DNA of 64,000 nt from Daucus carota subsp. sativus (taxonomy: Eukaryota; Streptophyta; Magnoliopsida; Apiales; Apiaceae): NCBI RefSeq assembly GCF_001625215.2, contig NC_030385.2, forward strand, positions 13,881,135-13,945,134, written 5' to 3'. The notes below the pieces were generated by a model, which ran no database searches, was not told the origin of the DNA, and worked only from the letters and a program-made list of their open reading frames with translations. Positions 47,854-59,049 of this stretch are shown piece by piece; the first letter of the stretch is position 1; each line of letters begins with the position of its first letter. A program made the translations under genes and the position numbers.

Positions 47854-48479
47854 ATTCCTTCCTACGATCTTGACAAGAAATGCAATTGTTTCATGCAACA
47901 GGTTGGCTAATTAGTTTCATAACTGAGTCACTGTGATTCAAGCAAGCAATGTCCTTTCTCTGCTCCTTTCAGTTCCTTTCTACCTCAAGTTGGTATTTAT
48001 TTTAAGAAGTTGTTTAAAACTTAAGATGCTTTTACAATTCATCCATGCTGTTATTTGGTCTATTTCAAAGTTCAAGTTTGTAAACTAGATGAATGATGCC
48101 ATGTACTGTATTGTTTTCTATTAACGTATTAAAAAGTGCTACTTTAGAATGTTGGCTTTGTAATTGGTCTGCTCAGCAGATTAATATTTCAGTTCTACCG
48201 GCATATTCGCTTTGCACACTAATGTTTATGAACTGCATTCTTTTTTACTTAACCATATGCAAGATTTTCAAGCAAAAACCAACATTCATTCCAGTAATAA
48301 ACTAATAGAACAATCTCCAGCATTCATACAATCTCAGGCGCAATGACATTAGTGGCCATTACAGTTGAAGATTAAATAATGACATTTGTCACAAAATAAA
48401 TAACCATTGACAAAAGTTATGCATAATAGAATCAACCAGTCTGATCCTAAGCTGTCCATTGGCAAAATGATTCTACTAC
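47854..48479. other. Spacer between RPA 1 and the B3 gene (convergent)
   Basis: No gene recognised. No zinc-ribbon remnant of the first RPA copy can be read here. It contains the 3' ends of two convergent transcription units. Confidence 0.45.
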
Positions 48480-51021
48480 TTACTCTAAAAGAGTAACTCG
48501 GAATGTTTTTTCATGTACGTAGTCCATCTGAATTCTTTGCCCCTCTTCAAACTCATTTCCCACTGTGAAATCAGTCCACCCACTCCCAAGCCTGCACTGC
48601 CTATTCCTCCTCAAGACGGATACATTGTAGACATCATCATCGGAAAGGAGCCTGATGTTTGTACCACTTCTCCAGCTCTTAAACGTAGAGTACAACAGTT
48701 TGGGTAGATACTGCAAAAGAAACAAGAAGTTATCAGTGATATGTAATTATACATTATACCATGTTAAATACAAAATAAAAGTCACATCTTACCAGTCCGT
48801 GACATTTTTTATCAACATGAGAGCGCTTTAAAGTCACTTGGAATGATACAATATTGATATCCTCCACCTCTTCAAAATCAGCCTCCATGTTGTTCTCTGG
48901 ACATGAATGAAAACTATTAAAGCAGGAAATCAGGAAAAAAAGTGTAATTAGAAAAGAACTCTCAACAACCTGCATCTTGATTCACCACCTCTTCCAAAAC
49001 ATAATCCACTGCTGTAAATATGAAATCATAAAATTTGTAAGTCTATGATCCTTTAAGAAGATGGACAAATAAGCAGTACAACTTCAGGTACTATGCCAAA
49101 ACAGAGTAAAATAAGGCCTATTTTTCAATATCAACCGAACCTGGATCTTCGTTGCCAATCTCTTCCATCCCAACATCTGCAACTACAAATTAGACATGAC
49201 ATTATTTTACGACTCTAGGTTGCTTTAAGAATAAAGGCTGAAGAAAAAATAGTTATTAAAATTTATACTCACCACCTACACTGCTGTCTGAGATCATTAT
49301 TACATCTGGCTGTGGCACATTGTTAACTGTTGTCGACTGGATTGTAGACTCACAGTTGTACTTGAATTCCATCCCAGAGAACTTGAATAAGCTAACCGCA
49401 AAAGTTGATGCTTTCACATACTGGAAAACAATCACGTCGTTCTCATCCACCCCATACCGGCGCAAAAAATCCCTCATGCCTGTAAGGAAATTGCGTCGTG
49501 GACAAAATTCGGCATAAGACGAGTCTCCATCTCGAGTAATTAATTCAACCTTTTCTGAGAAACTTGCAGATCCACTTTGCATAAAAACTCTAGGTATTTC
49601 CTGCATTTTTATATCAGAACCACAGTTAGGAAAAATATAATAAATCTCTATAGAACCCAAGTATGGACATACCATCTGCCCGCCCCGTAAGAAGCTTTCG
49701 TTGACAAATTTGAACCAATTCATTACTCCAGTCTTTTTACCACCGCCTGAAATATATCATTAGGTCTTTGCAAGGCAATGAATGGTATGTCATGATTACA
49801 CAACCAAAATATATATCTTACCTGATTTGTTACACTTAGAGAGAATATCATCGTCGTACACACAAATTTCAAATTTCTGTTTCTTTCCTGTCATATGGAA
49901 AACAACAGTGTCTCCTTCCTTCAGTTTCCAAGCCTTTGCTAAGGCATACCACTTTCTATCAAAATACACCTTCCCGTCATCCCATATTAGCTTTAACTTG
50001 CAAACCAGATTTTTGAAGCATAGCTTCAGTTTTTCCATACTTTCATCGAGTCCTAATTTGCGGCATGCTTTTCTTTTCAGAATCTAAAAAGAACAGCTTT
50101 GTCAATGCAGTATATTCTTATGTTACAGGTTCAAAATACCTAACAGACAGTATTAAACTTTTAACTAACCTTATAGTACTCCTTCTTACGCAAATGTTTT
50201 TGGTTTACCACAAGATCATACAGGCCACTCCCATTGTTATAAACATTGTGTGACAGTGTCCCACAAAGTTTGTCGATTTCTAGATCTGAGAACTCAAAAA
50301 AACTACGGTCGGCAGACAAAGCTTCATCAGACTTAGGACTTATCCAGTAGTTAATTTCCACACCATAAGGATTATAAATCTCTAGGTTGAAACTAGGTCC
50401 TCCAACATACTCAAAAATTAACATATAATAGGGTTTTATACAGTAGTAAATCATCATCTTTTCTAAGCCTTCTATCCATGACCTATCCTTACGAAAAAGA
50501 GCATTCCACACAACCTTGCCTGGCACGAGTAACAGTAGCCTCTCAGGCATTTTTTCGCCAAATTCATCACAAAACTCTTTCGGTAAAATCTACAAAAGTA
50601 GAGGTTCACTGATGTAAAAAAAATTTACCAACTATAACATGCAATTTCAACTTATGCAGTAAGCAGTAGCCACTTACAACAATGCCTGGAATATAGTTCG
50701 ACGCGAAATTTTGGCATACAAATTTTGTTTCTTCCTCCACATAGTCAGTATGAAATAGATCTAACAACACACAACAATCAAATTGCAAAGAAAACTTACT
50801 ATAAGCACAGAAAGATTCAAAACAACAAAGGCCTTTCGTATTCTCCCAAAACTTCAGATTATGTATATTGTCACTACGAGAACATACCTTTTCCTTCCGT
50901 GATCGAAGGCCTGAAAATATTATGTAAGCTAATTACTATATATTCATTAAAATTCATTAAAATACACCAAAACTTTTGCAGATTGAAGTACGAGATCGTA
51001 CCTTGAAGACGAAGAAGCCAT
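48480..51021 (-). CDS. Multi-B3-domain (REM-like) protein inside the Helitron
   Basis: Eleven minus-strand exons, 5' to 3': 51002-51021, 50888-50910, 50678-50760, 50170-50589, 49822-50083, 49673-49746, 49273-49600, 49141-49176, 48970-49011, 48793-48896, 48480-48710. All are GT-AG and total 1,623 nt, 540 residues, no stop. The N-terminus MASSSSRPSITEGKD leads to a first B3-like domain (IVILPKEFCDEFGEKMPERL, FEYVGGPSFNLEIYN). A second starts at KLKLIWDDGKVYFDRKWYAL (EGDTVVFHMTGKKQKFEICV). A third is IPRVFMQSGSASFSEKVELI (FQYVKASTFAVSLFKFSG). An acidic linker is followed by a fourth, FQVTLKRSHVDKKC, LPKLLYSTFKSW, GSGWTDFTVGN. Plant B3/REM proteins bind DNA in the nucleus. It lies antisense between RPA genes. 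Its target is unknown; a captured host gene is the simplest origin. Confidence 0.8.
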
Positions 51022-53004
51022 GCAGATTTACTCTGTAGACCTTAGTTGAAGGACCAAATGTGTAGATAGTGAAAAGTCTTCGAGAAAATGATTATGTTGT
51101 ACAGACTTGGGCAAAGTTTATGTCCCTTCGGTTTTGAGTGGCTCAAGAAACGGACACTCATTTACTCCCCGTGCAGTCATTACCAGTTTTTGGGTCTACA
51201 ATTGTGTCCATTTCAGCTGTATCTTTTTTCAACTTTGATCACTTGGCGCTTCATCTGTGTAATATCCGAACTTGGATATATTATAATTTATTTAAGAAAA
51301 TCTTGGTTTAAAATATACATGATTAAACTACTTGAAACAATTAAAATAAATTAGACTTGCAACAAAGAATTACAAAATACATTTTAAAATGAGTATAGGT
51401 AATTTTTTCATGTTTAAAATTCAAAAACTAGATATATCTAAAATAGAGAAGTACATTTGTGCAATGAGGACTAACTTCAACGTCCATTGAACTGTCAATT
51501 TTGTTCTTTATATTAATATTTGTACACAAATATTAATATTTGAGCAAATGTCAATAAAATGAAGAAGTGAAAGTAATTGAAGAATTTTATAATTTATATT
51601 TATTCTTAATTGAACACATTTTTCGTTCTTGCTATTCGTTTTTTGTATAGCAAGAAATTATATATACCATTATTTTTTTAATGTCCCTTTGATTTTGTGC
51701 ACGTAATTAGAGCGAAGAAAGTCCAATTGTCGTGTTAAAGTACGTGTTATTGCTCTAATATAACCAAGTATAAATATGTAATGTAAAATACTAAAATTTG
51801 ATATTTGATGCTAAATATATAACCAAGTATAAATATAGTGCTGTAATTGGCACATAAACATATGAGTGACAAAATACATTAATAATAAAATAATATTGAT
51901 AAATATAGTTATGTATTTTAAGATTATTTGATTAGAATATAACTTTTTATGGATTAATTAGGTTCAATTTTGCATTTATCATTGGATTATAAATTATATT
52001 TTAGCACCAAAAAAAACATTTTCTTTTCAAATTATAAATCAGATATCTCCTTTTTAATATTAACAGTCAAGTTGCTCTAACAAAACTTCAAACATCAAAC
52101 ATACACCGAGTAAATGTACTACTCCAGTAAATGTACCTCAAATTCTCCTCTAGCAATGATCCAAAAACTGATCCAAATTTAAAGCAGTAAATGGTACTGA
52201 TCCAAATTTGGATCACCGCTGTTCACTGATCAAAAATTGGATCACCTACTTTATTATAAAATAATAATTTTATAATTTCTATATCTTTCGTTCATCGAAC
52301 AAATTAATTTGTGATTTAGTTGACCAGATTATTTCTGTCCTCCAAGATAATAAAAATATTGTCCGTAGCTATTCATATCGTTTTGAGATCCTTGAGCTTC
52401 ATCTTCATTTTCTTGATTTTAAGATACTTTGACAGGTGTTAAAAATAATAATTAAATTAACTAATTTAACTAATTAAATAAGTAGTTAACAATAATTTTT
52501 ATTAAATTTAAGTAATATAATATACAAAAAGTAATTTGTTACATAATTTGGATCACGCTGCTGGAGTTCATCAGAAATTTGGATCAAAATTTGGATTAGT
52601 TGGTGATACAAATTTGGATTATGTAATCACAACTGCTAAAGATGGCCTAAAGCACACTTCAATTAGATCCTGTACGACTCCTGTCCGCAGTCACTTTTAC
52701 CATTACAGTGGAAGTCTCCAGCTTCTCCAACAATGCATCCATTATCAGCCATACACCTGTTCCCATCTCTGCTTAACATAGCTGTAAACCCTAAATAATT
52801 GAATACCTGTGACAACATTAAGGAAGACATTACTGATTACAAACATAGCAAGGCAGTTCTCTCCCACATTCAATTGTTGTAATTACTGAGGCTTCAACCA
52901 GGTATGACATCCGTTTAAAGGCACAACTACTAATCTTAATGATTTCTCACCTATTTCTCATATATATTCGTTATTACACTTCATATGTTCTATAGGTTTG
53001 TGCA
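51022..53004. other. Helitron interior without a gene; possible MITE
   Basis: 51022-52080 is AT-rich; the left end should contain the B3 promoter. At about 52140-52650 CCAAATTTGGATCA-type motifs occur in both orientations (GATCCAAATTT on the left, AAATTTGGATCA on the right), suggesting an inverted-repeat MITE. I cannot fix its ends or target duplication. 52650-53004 should hold the promoter of the next RPA gene. Confidence 0.4.
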
Positions 53005-55264
53005 ATGGAACTAAACAAGTTTGACTCTATCAAGAGTTTAACAACAACGCAGTTCGATTGGAAGTGTAGGCTAAGATTACAGTCACTTTGGAAAGGAGTT
53101 AACTACAAAACGAAAGAGTTCTGGGGCTTAAATATGATATTCATTGATGATTCAGTTAGCAAACTAACCTTCACAATTTACAAGTTTAGTCCGAATAGAT
53201 GCTATACATACTAACTATGATGAAACTGCTTTTTCTGTAGAACGATAGGATTCAGGCTTTCGCCAGTACAAAATATTGTAAAGATGTTATTACCAACTTG
53301 AAAGAAGGTAAAATCTATATCCTTACAAACTTTAGAGTTAAGGACTACGTTGGAGACGAAACTTTCCGTCCAGTGCGTAACAACAAGCACATTTATTTTA
53401 CAACGCACACCAAGTTGGAAAACGATGTTGAAGGGGACTTAAAAATAGATCGACATGCTTTCGATCTGTTCTGGCTAGGAGATATGGAGAAACTATCAAA
53501 CGACAATCGATACTTAGTTGGTAAATCTCTTCCTATTTGAAGAATAGGAAATTATTACTCCATTTAGATTCTTTAATAGATTTATAATAAAATTTACTGT
53601 GTTCCTCAATTAGATGTTGTTGGCATGGTGAAAAATGTTCGTTCTATCAAGTCGAACAAAAATGAATCAGAGAAATTGCTGACAAAGTTCGACCTATCTG
53701 ATGGCAGGTATGACGTTTGAATGATTCAGATTATGTAACGTAGTGAATAAAATTATTTTACTTCATGATATTATTTTTTTTAAATCACTAAAGCTGCGCC
53801 GTGGCTGTAACTCTTTTTGACGACTTTGGTGTGGAGTTCCAACAAACTTTAACATGTTGCAAAGAGCCTGAGGTGTATGTAATACTGTGCGCCGCCAGAG
53901 TTACAATTTATGAAGGTGAGATGATAGATACCAATATCACAGTGTTGCACCCACATGAACAAAACTAACCTTAATTACAGGAATGCCAAATCTGACAAAC
54001 TACCCAGCAACAAGATACTATATCAATCCTGGCCACTACAGTGTGCAGCAGATAACTCAGAGGTAAACTAAATACAAGATTCATATGTAGATCAGATGTT
54101 TTTTTAAATAACAATAAATTTACTTTGCTTTTTACCTCCAGGCTTTTTGCAAAGAAAACTGAACCGGTTGAGTCGCCACCACCTGAGGAAATGAACTACG
54201 AAACTATGACTGTGAAAGAAATTCAAAGTCTGGCTTCTGATTCGAAGGAGGTTATTTATATTCTCTGTGACACTATGTTTTGCACTTAACAGAAATTACA
54301 CATTTCTTATTCACGTGGCCTTTTTTCCTTAGATGAAAGTGAAGTGCCACGTCAAAGTTACTAAAGTTGAGGTGGACACGGCTTGGTATTATGCAACATG
54401 CACAAAATGCCCAAATGAAATACAACGCAATGAAGGAGTTTTCAAATGCTTGGACTGTAACAGGATTATACCATACCCTGACAAGAGGTTTAGTTACTAT
54501 TGAAAACTCTAAAAAATAATACAGCCACATAGAACTTATGTTGTTCTCCAATTCTGCAGGTTCCGTGTTTGCACTTTGTGCAGCGACAGCACAGGGTCAA
54601 TTGCTGTTATATTCCTTGACGAAGAAGTTAGTCGGATAATTGACAAGACAGTATTCGATCTTGAGGCTGAAGCTATTCAGGTTAATTATTTGACACAACT
54701 TATTTGTCCAAAAAGATTAATCTTATTATATTACTAATCCTAATTACTGTTGCTTAAAAGGAAAAAAATGAAGACAAGTTTCCAAAGGTGCTGAAGCAGT
54801 TTGAAAACAAGTTGTACAACATAACTCTCAAGGTAACAGACAACAATCTTAAAAAAGGTTCGAGAGTGTATGAAGCAGATGAAATTGTTGACAAAATTGA
54901 GAGTGGAGCAAGCTTTGATCCTTCAGCAAAGATAGACAGTGAAATGCGTGATGAATCTGCAATTAATGTAAGACAATTCCAGTGAAATATATGTACAGTT
55001 TGTTACTAAATTAGAAAAATGTCTAATTTAGTTGTCAACAGCTCGCAGATGACAACACCAACACGCCGCACACTGCAAAATCTTCAACCAAAATAAGGCC
55101 TCGGGTTGATATTGAGAGCGTGACTTTTGATCCTAAAGAAGAGATACCAGAGAAAGCCAGGCATACCGAGAAGAAGATGAAGGTGAAATTTTGTCAAAAT
55201 TGTAATTAAATTTTTACTTCAATTACCATTGTCTAAATTGTTATAATTTCCATTCTTTCAGTGA
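53005..55264 (+). CDS. RPA70-like protein 2, full length
   Basis: Eleven exons: 53005-53154, 53241-53520, 53614-53707, 53794-53915, 53981-54062, 54142-54250, 54333-54487, 54560-54680, 54761-54967, 55042-55182, 55262-55264 (stop only). All phases fit, giving 487 residues. The start MELNKFDSIKSLTTTQFDWK leads to the first OB fold, then the second (DVVGMVKNVRSIKSN, CAVAVTLFDDFGVEF). The C-terminal OB fold has its zinc ribbon: CTKCPNEIQ, CLDCNR. The tail is charged (IESVTFDPKEEI, RHTEKKMK) and could be a nuclear signal. Known role of the family: coating single-stranded DNA; in Helitrons it presumably protects the displaced strand. No start exon ambiguity. Confidence 0.85.
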
Positions 55265-55556
55265 ATGAAACTGCTGCGCTACTTTTGCAAATGGGTGAAA
55301 GCTTTATTAACTTTTGGCTTATCAAGAATTTAAACTACCATGTTTGTGTTGTATAACTTTTTCGACAATTTAAGACTATTTGCTGTAATGATTTGTACTC
55401 TTCCCGAAATGACGTCAAAACTTCAGCCGTCACCCATCTCAGCATGTATTCAATTTGTATTAGCTGGAACAATATTTATTGTTCAACATATGCTTTGACA
55501 GGAGGAGTAAGTTGAGTTCATTTATATTAGATATAACTGCAACACCAAAAAAGTAA

Positions 55557-55585
55557 TGACATATATATATATATATATATATATC
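55557..55585. repeat. (TA)n microsatellite
   Basis: About 12 TA units just upstream of the third RPA gene; may overlap its promoter. Confidence 0.8.
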
Positions 55586-55632
55586 ACTATCACTCACTAA
55601 TTTCTTTACAAAGGTTTACTGGCAAGAACAAA

Positions 55633-57675
55633 ATGTCAAGCAGGTATACAGCTTTGGCCTCAATTACCACAGGAAGCAATGAAGACAAAATCAGAATCAA
55701 AGCTCGGATCATACGTCTCTGGAGAGGTATGACAAAAACAGGAGAACTCTTCACCAGTTTCAACATTTTGCTCCTGGACAACAAGGTAAAACACAGTTCC
55801 TCTTATCTACAATTTCTTAAACAAGCTGATTCTGAAATTTGAAATGCACCGAATATATTGTTTCAGAACGGTATCATACATGCTTTCATACCAGCCATAT
55901 CAGCTCATGACTTTGAAAGGCAAATCAAAGTGGGAACTGTGAACATCATCACAGGTTTCACAGTGCAAGCATACAAGGCTTCAGATAAATTCAGAGTTGT
56001 TCACGGTCCAGTCCAACTGATATTTTCTAAGGATACGAAAATACAACAAGTTGATGACAAAGGAACAAACATCCCAACAGAGATTTTTGATTTTTATGAT
56101 TACAGTCAAGTGAAAGATCATGCTGACCGGACGGATTTCTTGATAGGTTTGGAATTTTCTAACAAAGTGACAAAAAAATCAACAATATAAACTATTATCA
56201 TTGTGCTAATCATGTTTAAAACAGATGTTATCGGGATCATGACAGACCATGAGGTCCATGTAAATGATATCACAAATAGGCATGGAGTACGGCAAGAGCA
56301 GGCCAAGTTTGTCATCACTGATGGAAGGTTGGCATTATTTTGGCAAGCTGTTTTACAAAAATACAAGTTTCCTGCTTTTTTTAACTTAATATGTTAAGAG
56401 TAACAGATCAAATCTGAAGATTACTTTGTGGGATCAGTATGCAAAAGATTTTGTTAAAGCAGTTTGGGAGAAAATGGAAACTCCTGTCATCTTAATTCTT
56501 GCCGGTTGCAGAGTACAGCTTTGGAACAGTAAGCTATTCCAATTGTTCAATTGTCTGACTAATAAAACATAACCTATTTTGAACAATAGCAGTGTAAAAA
56601 TTTTTTACTAGGAGTTTAAGATCATTGTTTTCTGTTTTCTGTGTAGATGAACCAATTATAACACATGTAGCAGCTACAAAGTACTATTTCAATTACAATC
56701 ATCACAGTGTGAAGCAACTTAGGATGATGTAAGCACACCTACTTCTACATTTTCTCATGCAACTTATTTTTCCTGATGTTTTTTTATGTATCCTTTTCAG
56801 GCTTTCTGAACCTGAATTTGCAAAAGCAGTCCGATCCACAAACCCAACAAGGATAGCAGAATTGTTGACAATTGAAGCAATCAGAGCTTTAGGCCCCGAC
56901 TATATTCAGGTAAACAGTATTTATGCTTTCTTTCATATCAACCAAATTTTCGGCCGACAATCTTAACAAAATTAGTTTATGTATAGCGACAAGTGCTCAC
57001 TCATGTCAACATCATTCAAGTAGACGAGAACCAGATTTGGAATATTATGGTCTGCACATCGTGCAATCTCGAAGTTGAAGCCAAAGGAATCCTGTACTTC
57101 TGCTCTGCATGCCAGAGGATTGTTCCATACCCTGAAATAAGGTATGCACAATATAATAAAAATAAATGGACTGTCCATCAAATAGACATTAATAAAATTC
57201 TAAAACACAGATTTCGTTTGGTTGTGCTTGCTTCGGACTCAAGTGGAACAATTCAAGTTGTACTACATGATCGAGAGATTAGACAATTAATTGGCAAGAG
57301 AGCACGCCAGGTTGTGCAAGAGGTAAGGGTGTCATACGATGTGATAAATTTCTTTTCATTATCATCTTTTTCCTTTGATAATTTTGTGATGTCAACAACC
57401 ACCAGAACTCTCTTACTGGGAAATTTCCACAATGCTTCCAGCTTCTGGCTATGAAACCATATACCATCAAACTAACACTAAATGAAGCCAACCTTGTGAT
57501 GAAAAGTATTTTGTACTTTGCAACAAATATCTGTCATGGGTTTAAGATGGAGGAGACAAGAGAGATTGTACAGCAGACAACAACCACAAATGACTTTCAA
57601 GCTACAACTTCCAGTACTCAAATACCAGGCCTTTCCAACCTCAAATGTGAATCCTCAACAGCAACAAAAGAATGA
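55633..57675 (+). CDS. RPA70-like protein 3, full length
   Basis: Nine exons: 55633-55785, 55867-56146, 56225-56327, 56401-56528, 56647-56728, 56801-56909, 56987-57141, 57211-57322, 57406-57675. They sum to 1,392 nt, 463 residues, no stop. Exon phases match RPA 2 over the shared part, showing common descent. The first OB fold has RIIRLWRGMTKTGE and NGIIHAFIPA; the second DVIGIMTDHEV and LKITLWDQYAK. The zinc ribbon is CTSCNLEVEAKGILYFCSAC followed by RFRLVVLASDSSG. The tail is Thr/Gln-rich. Sequence identity to RPA 2 is low by eye, so the copies are old or acquired separately. Confidence 0.88.
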
Positions 57676-57892
57676 ACAACAACAACAGCACTTAAGTTTC
57701 AGCTTGGTCATTACACTACTTTTGTAATGATGATGTTTTAATTTCCAGTTAAATAGCAGGTTCATTAGATTACTCTGCAGCAATCAAGACTTTAACATTT
57801 TGTTAATCAGTTACATTTGTGGAATCAAATGTAATATATCAAATGTAATATATATATTCTATATGGAATTTGCGTTGGAGAATTCTTTTATT

Positions 57893-57926
57893 TTTCGAAG
57901 CCCAGCAACGCGGGCATAAATACTAG
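57893..57926 (+). other. Helitron 3' terminus: hairpin and CTAG
   Basis: GCCC (57899-57902) and GGGC (57911-57915 region) form a small stem around AGCAACGC, followed by an AT spacer and CTAG (57923-57926), then T. This is the usual transposition terminator of Helitrons, about 250 bp after the last RPA gene. Confidence 0.8.
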
Positions 57927-58078
57927 TGTCCCATATGTTCGATAAAATATCGTAATCTCTTCCATTCGGTCAAAGATGATTCAAGAAAATCCTTTTTTTT
58001 TTTGGATTAAACATCATATTCGATATCTGAATTTGATATAGACAAGAATCGGACCGACCCAAACCAGGAAGTGACTTA

Positions 58079-58623
58079 GGTCTCATTTGTTTACTGCTTA
58101 ATGATGCTTAATGAGCTTAACTGACTGATTAATCTCATTTGGTACAGAGCTGACCGAGAGCTGAGCGAAACATATTATGCTGATTCATTCCTCCTTGAAG
58201 TTCTATCTTATCAATTCAGCTGTGTACATCTACCTAGAATTAGCATGATTTGGTTTAGACTTATTTACTTATTCACGTAGATAATAAATAAATTAACAGC
58301 TTTAGAAAAGTATAAATGGATGCTAATTTTGCAGCTTTATAATGTGCAAAAAAGTGTTTTTACAATTTATGAATTAGTTATTATATATTTGCATTAAGCT
58401 TAAAAGATTATTTCATTACTTATTTGTTTATTTAATAATTTTTTTTTATATAATTTTCGTAGCTGAACTAGTTAATTAATGAGAAAATTCGAAAATAAAA
58501 CCATTCAGATATTATTAAAATTTATATGTCAAATGATATTTATTATTCAGCATTCAGATATTTTATTGATTCAGATGTATTATTCAATCAGATATAACTA
58601 GTTCAGATTTGCCAAATGATCCC
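58079..58623. mobile_element. Tourist-like MITE (PIF/Harbinger), 545 bp
   Basis: TTA flanks both ends (58076-58078, 58624-58626). The ends are imperfect inverted repeats: left GGTCTCATTTGTTTACTG, right (reverse complement) GGGATCATTTGGCAAATC. The right half is dense in CAGATAT/ATTCAG motifs. No coding capacity. Confidence 0.7.
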
Positions 58624-59049
58624 TTACTCTCCAACCCATATGATTCGAGAAACTTGCTTCGAGATTGAAAGTCAGTCCGGTAATCAGTGTACTCAGTATT
58701 TATTTGATGTGCACGCTAAACGTGAGGACCGAGCGGTTGTGATGGTGTGTACTCAATATTTTACACGGATGACGCTCTTCTTAACTCACTCGCTCACGAT
58801 AAATAAAAGAATAAACAAACAAGTGGGTCACGCCCCTTTAGTCACACGTAGTAAATGCCATTTTTTGGTAGCAGTAGGCCAGCAGTAGATCCAAACTACA
58901 AACTACAAACTGAATCAATTTATTATTCTGCTACGCAACGCATCGCATTGGTTTCATTGTCAACTCTCCTCTCATTTCCGTTAAAAACATACATTTCATT
59001 TTTACCTCTCCTACTTCTGTCTCATTTTGTGTGTGAGATTAACGTAATT
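58624..59049 (+). promoter_or_regulatory. Upstream region of the SEC14-like gene
   Basis: No gene. T/C-rich stretch at about 58960-59035 resembles a plant 5' leader. Promoter elements are not clear by eye. Confidence 0.35.

Larger units (their letters stand above)
38131..57926 (+). mobile_element. Large autonomous-type Helitron with Rep/helicase, RPA and B3 genes
   Basis: Contains an intact Rep/helicase gene, three RPA70-like genes and an antisense B3 gene. The 3' end is GCCC-AGCAACGC-GGGC hairpin, CATAAATA, CTAG, then host T (57899-57927), the standard Helitron terminus, in the same orientation as the Rep/helicase. The 5' end (TC after A) is not identified; it must lie between Helitron A (38130) and the first exons, so 38131 is an outer bound. 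Plant Helitrons are known to carry RPA genes; the B3 gene is unusual to me. Four genes join without any break, so the element looks young. Confidence 0.82.
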
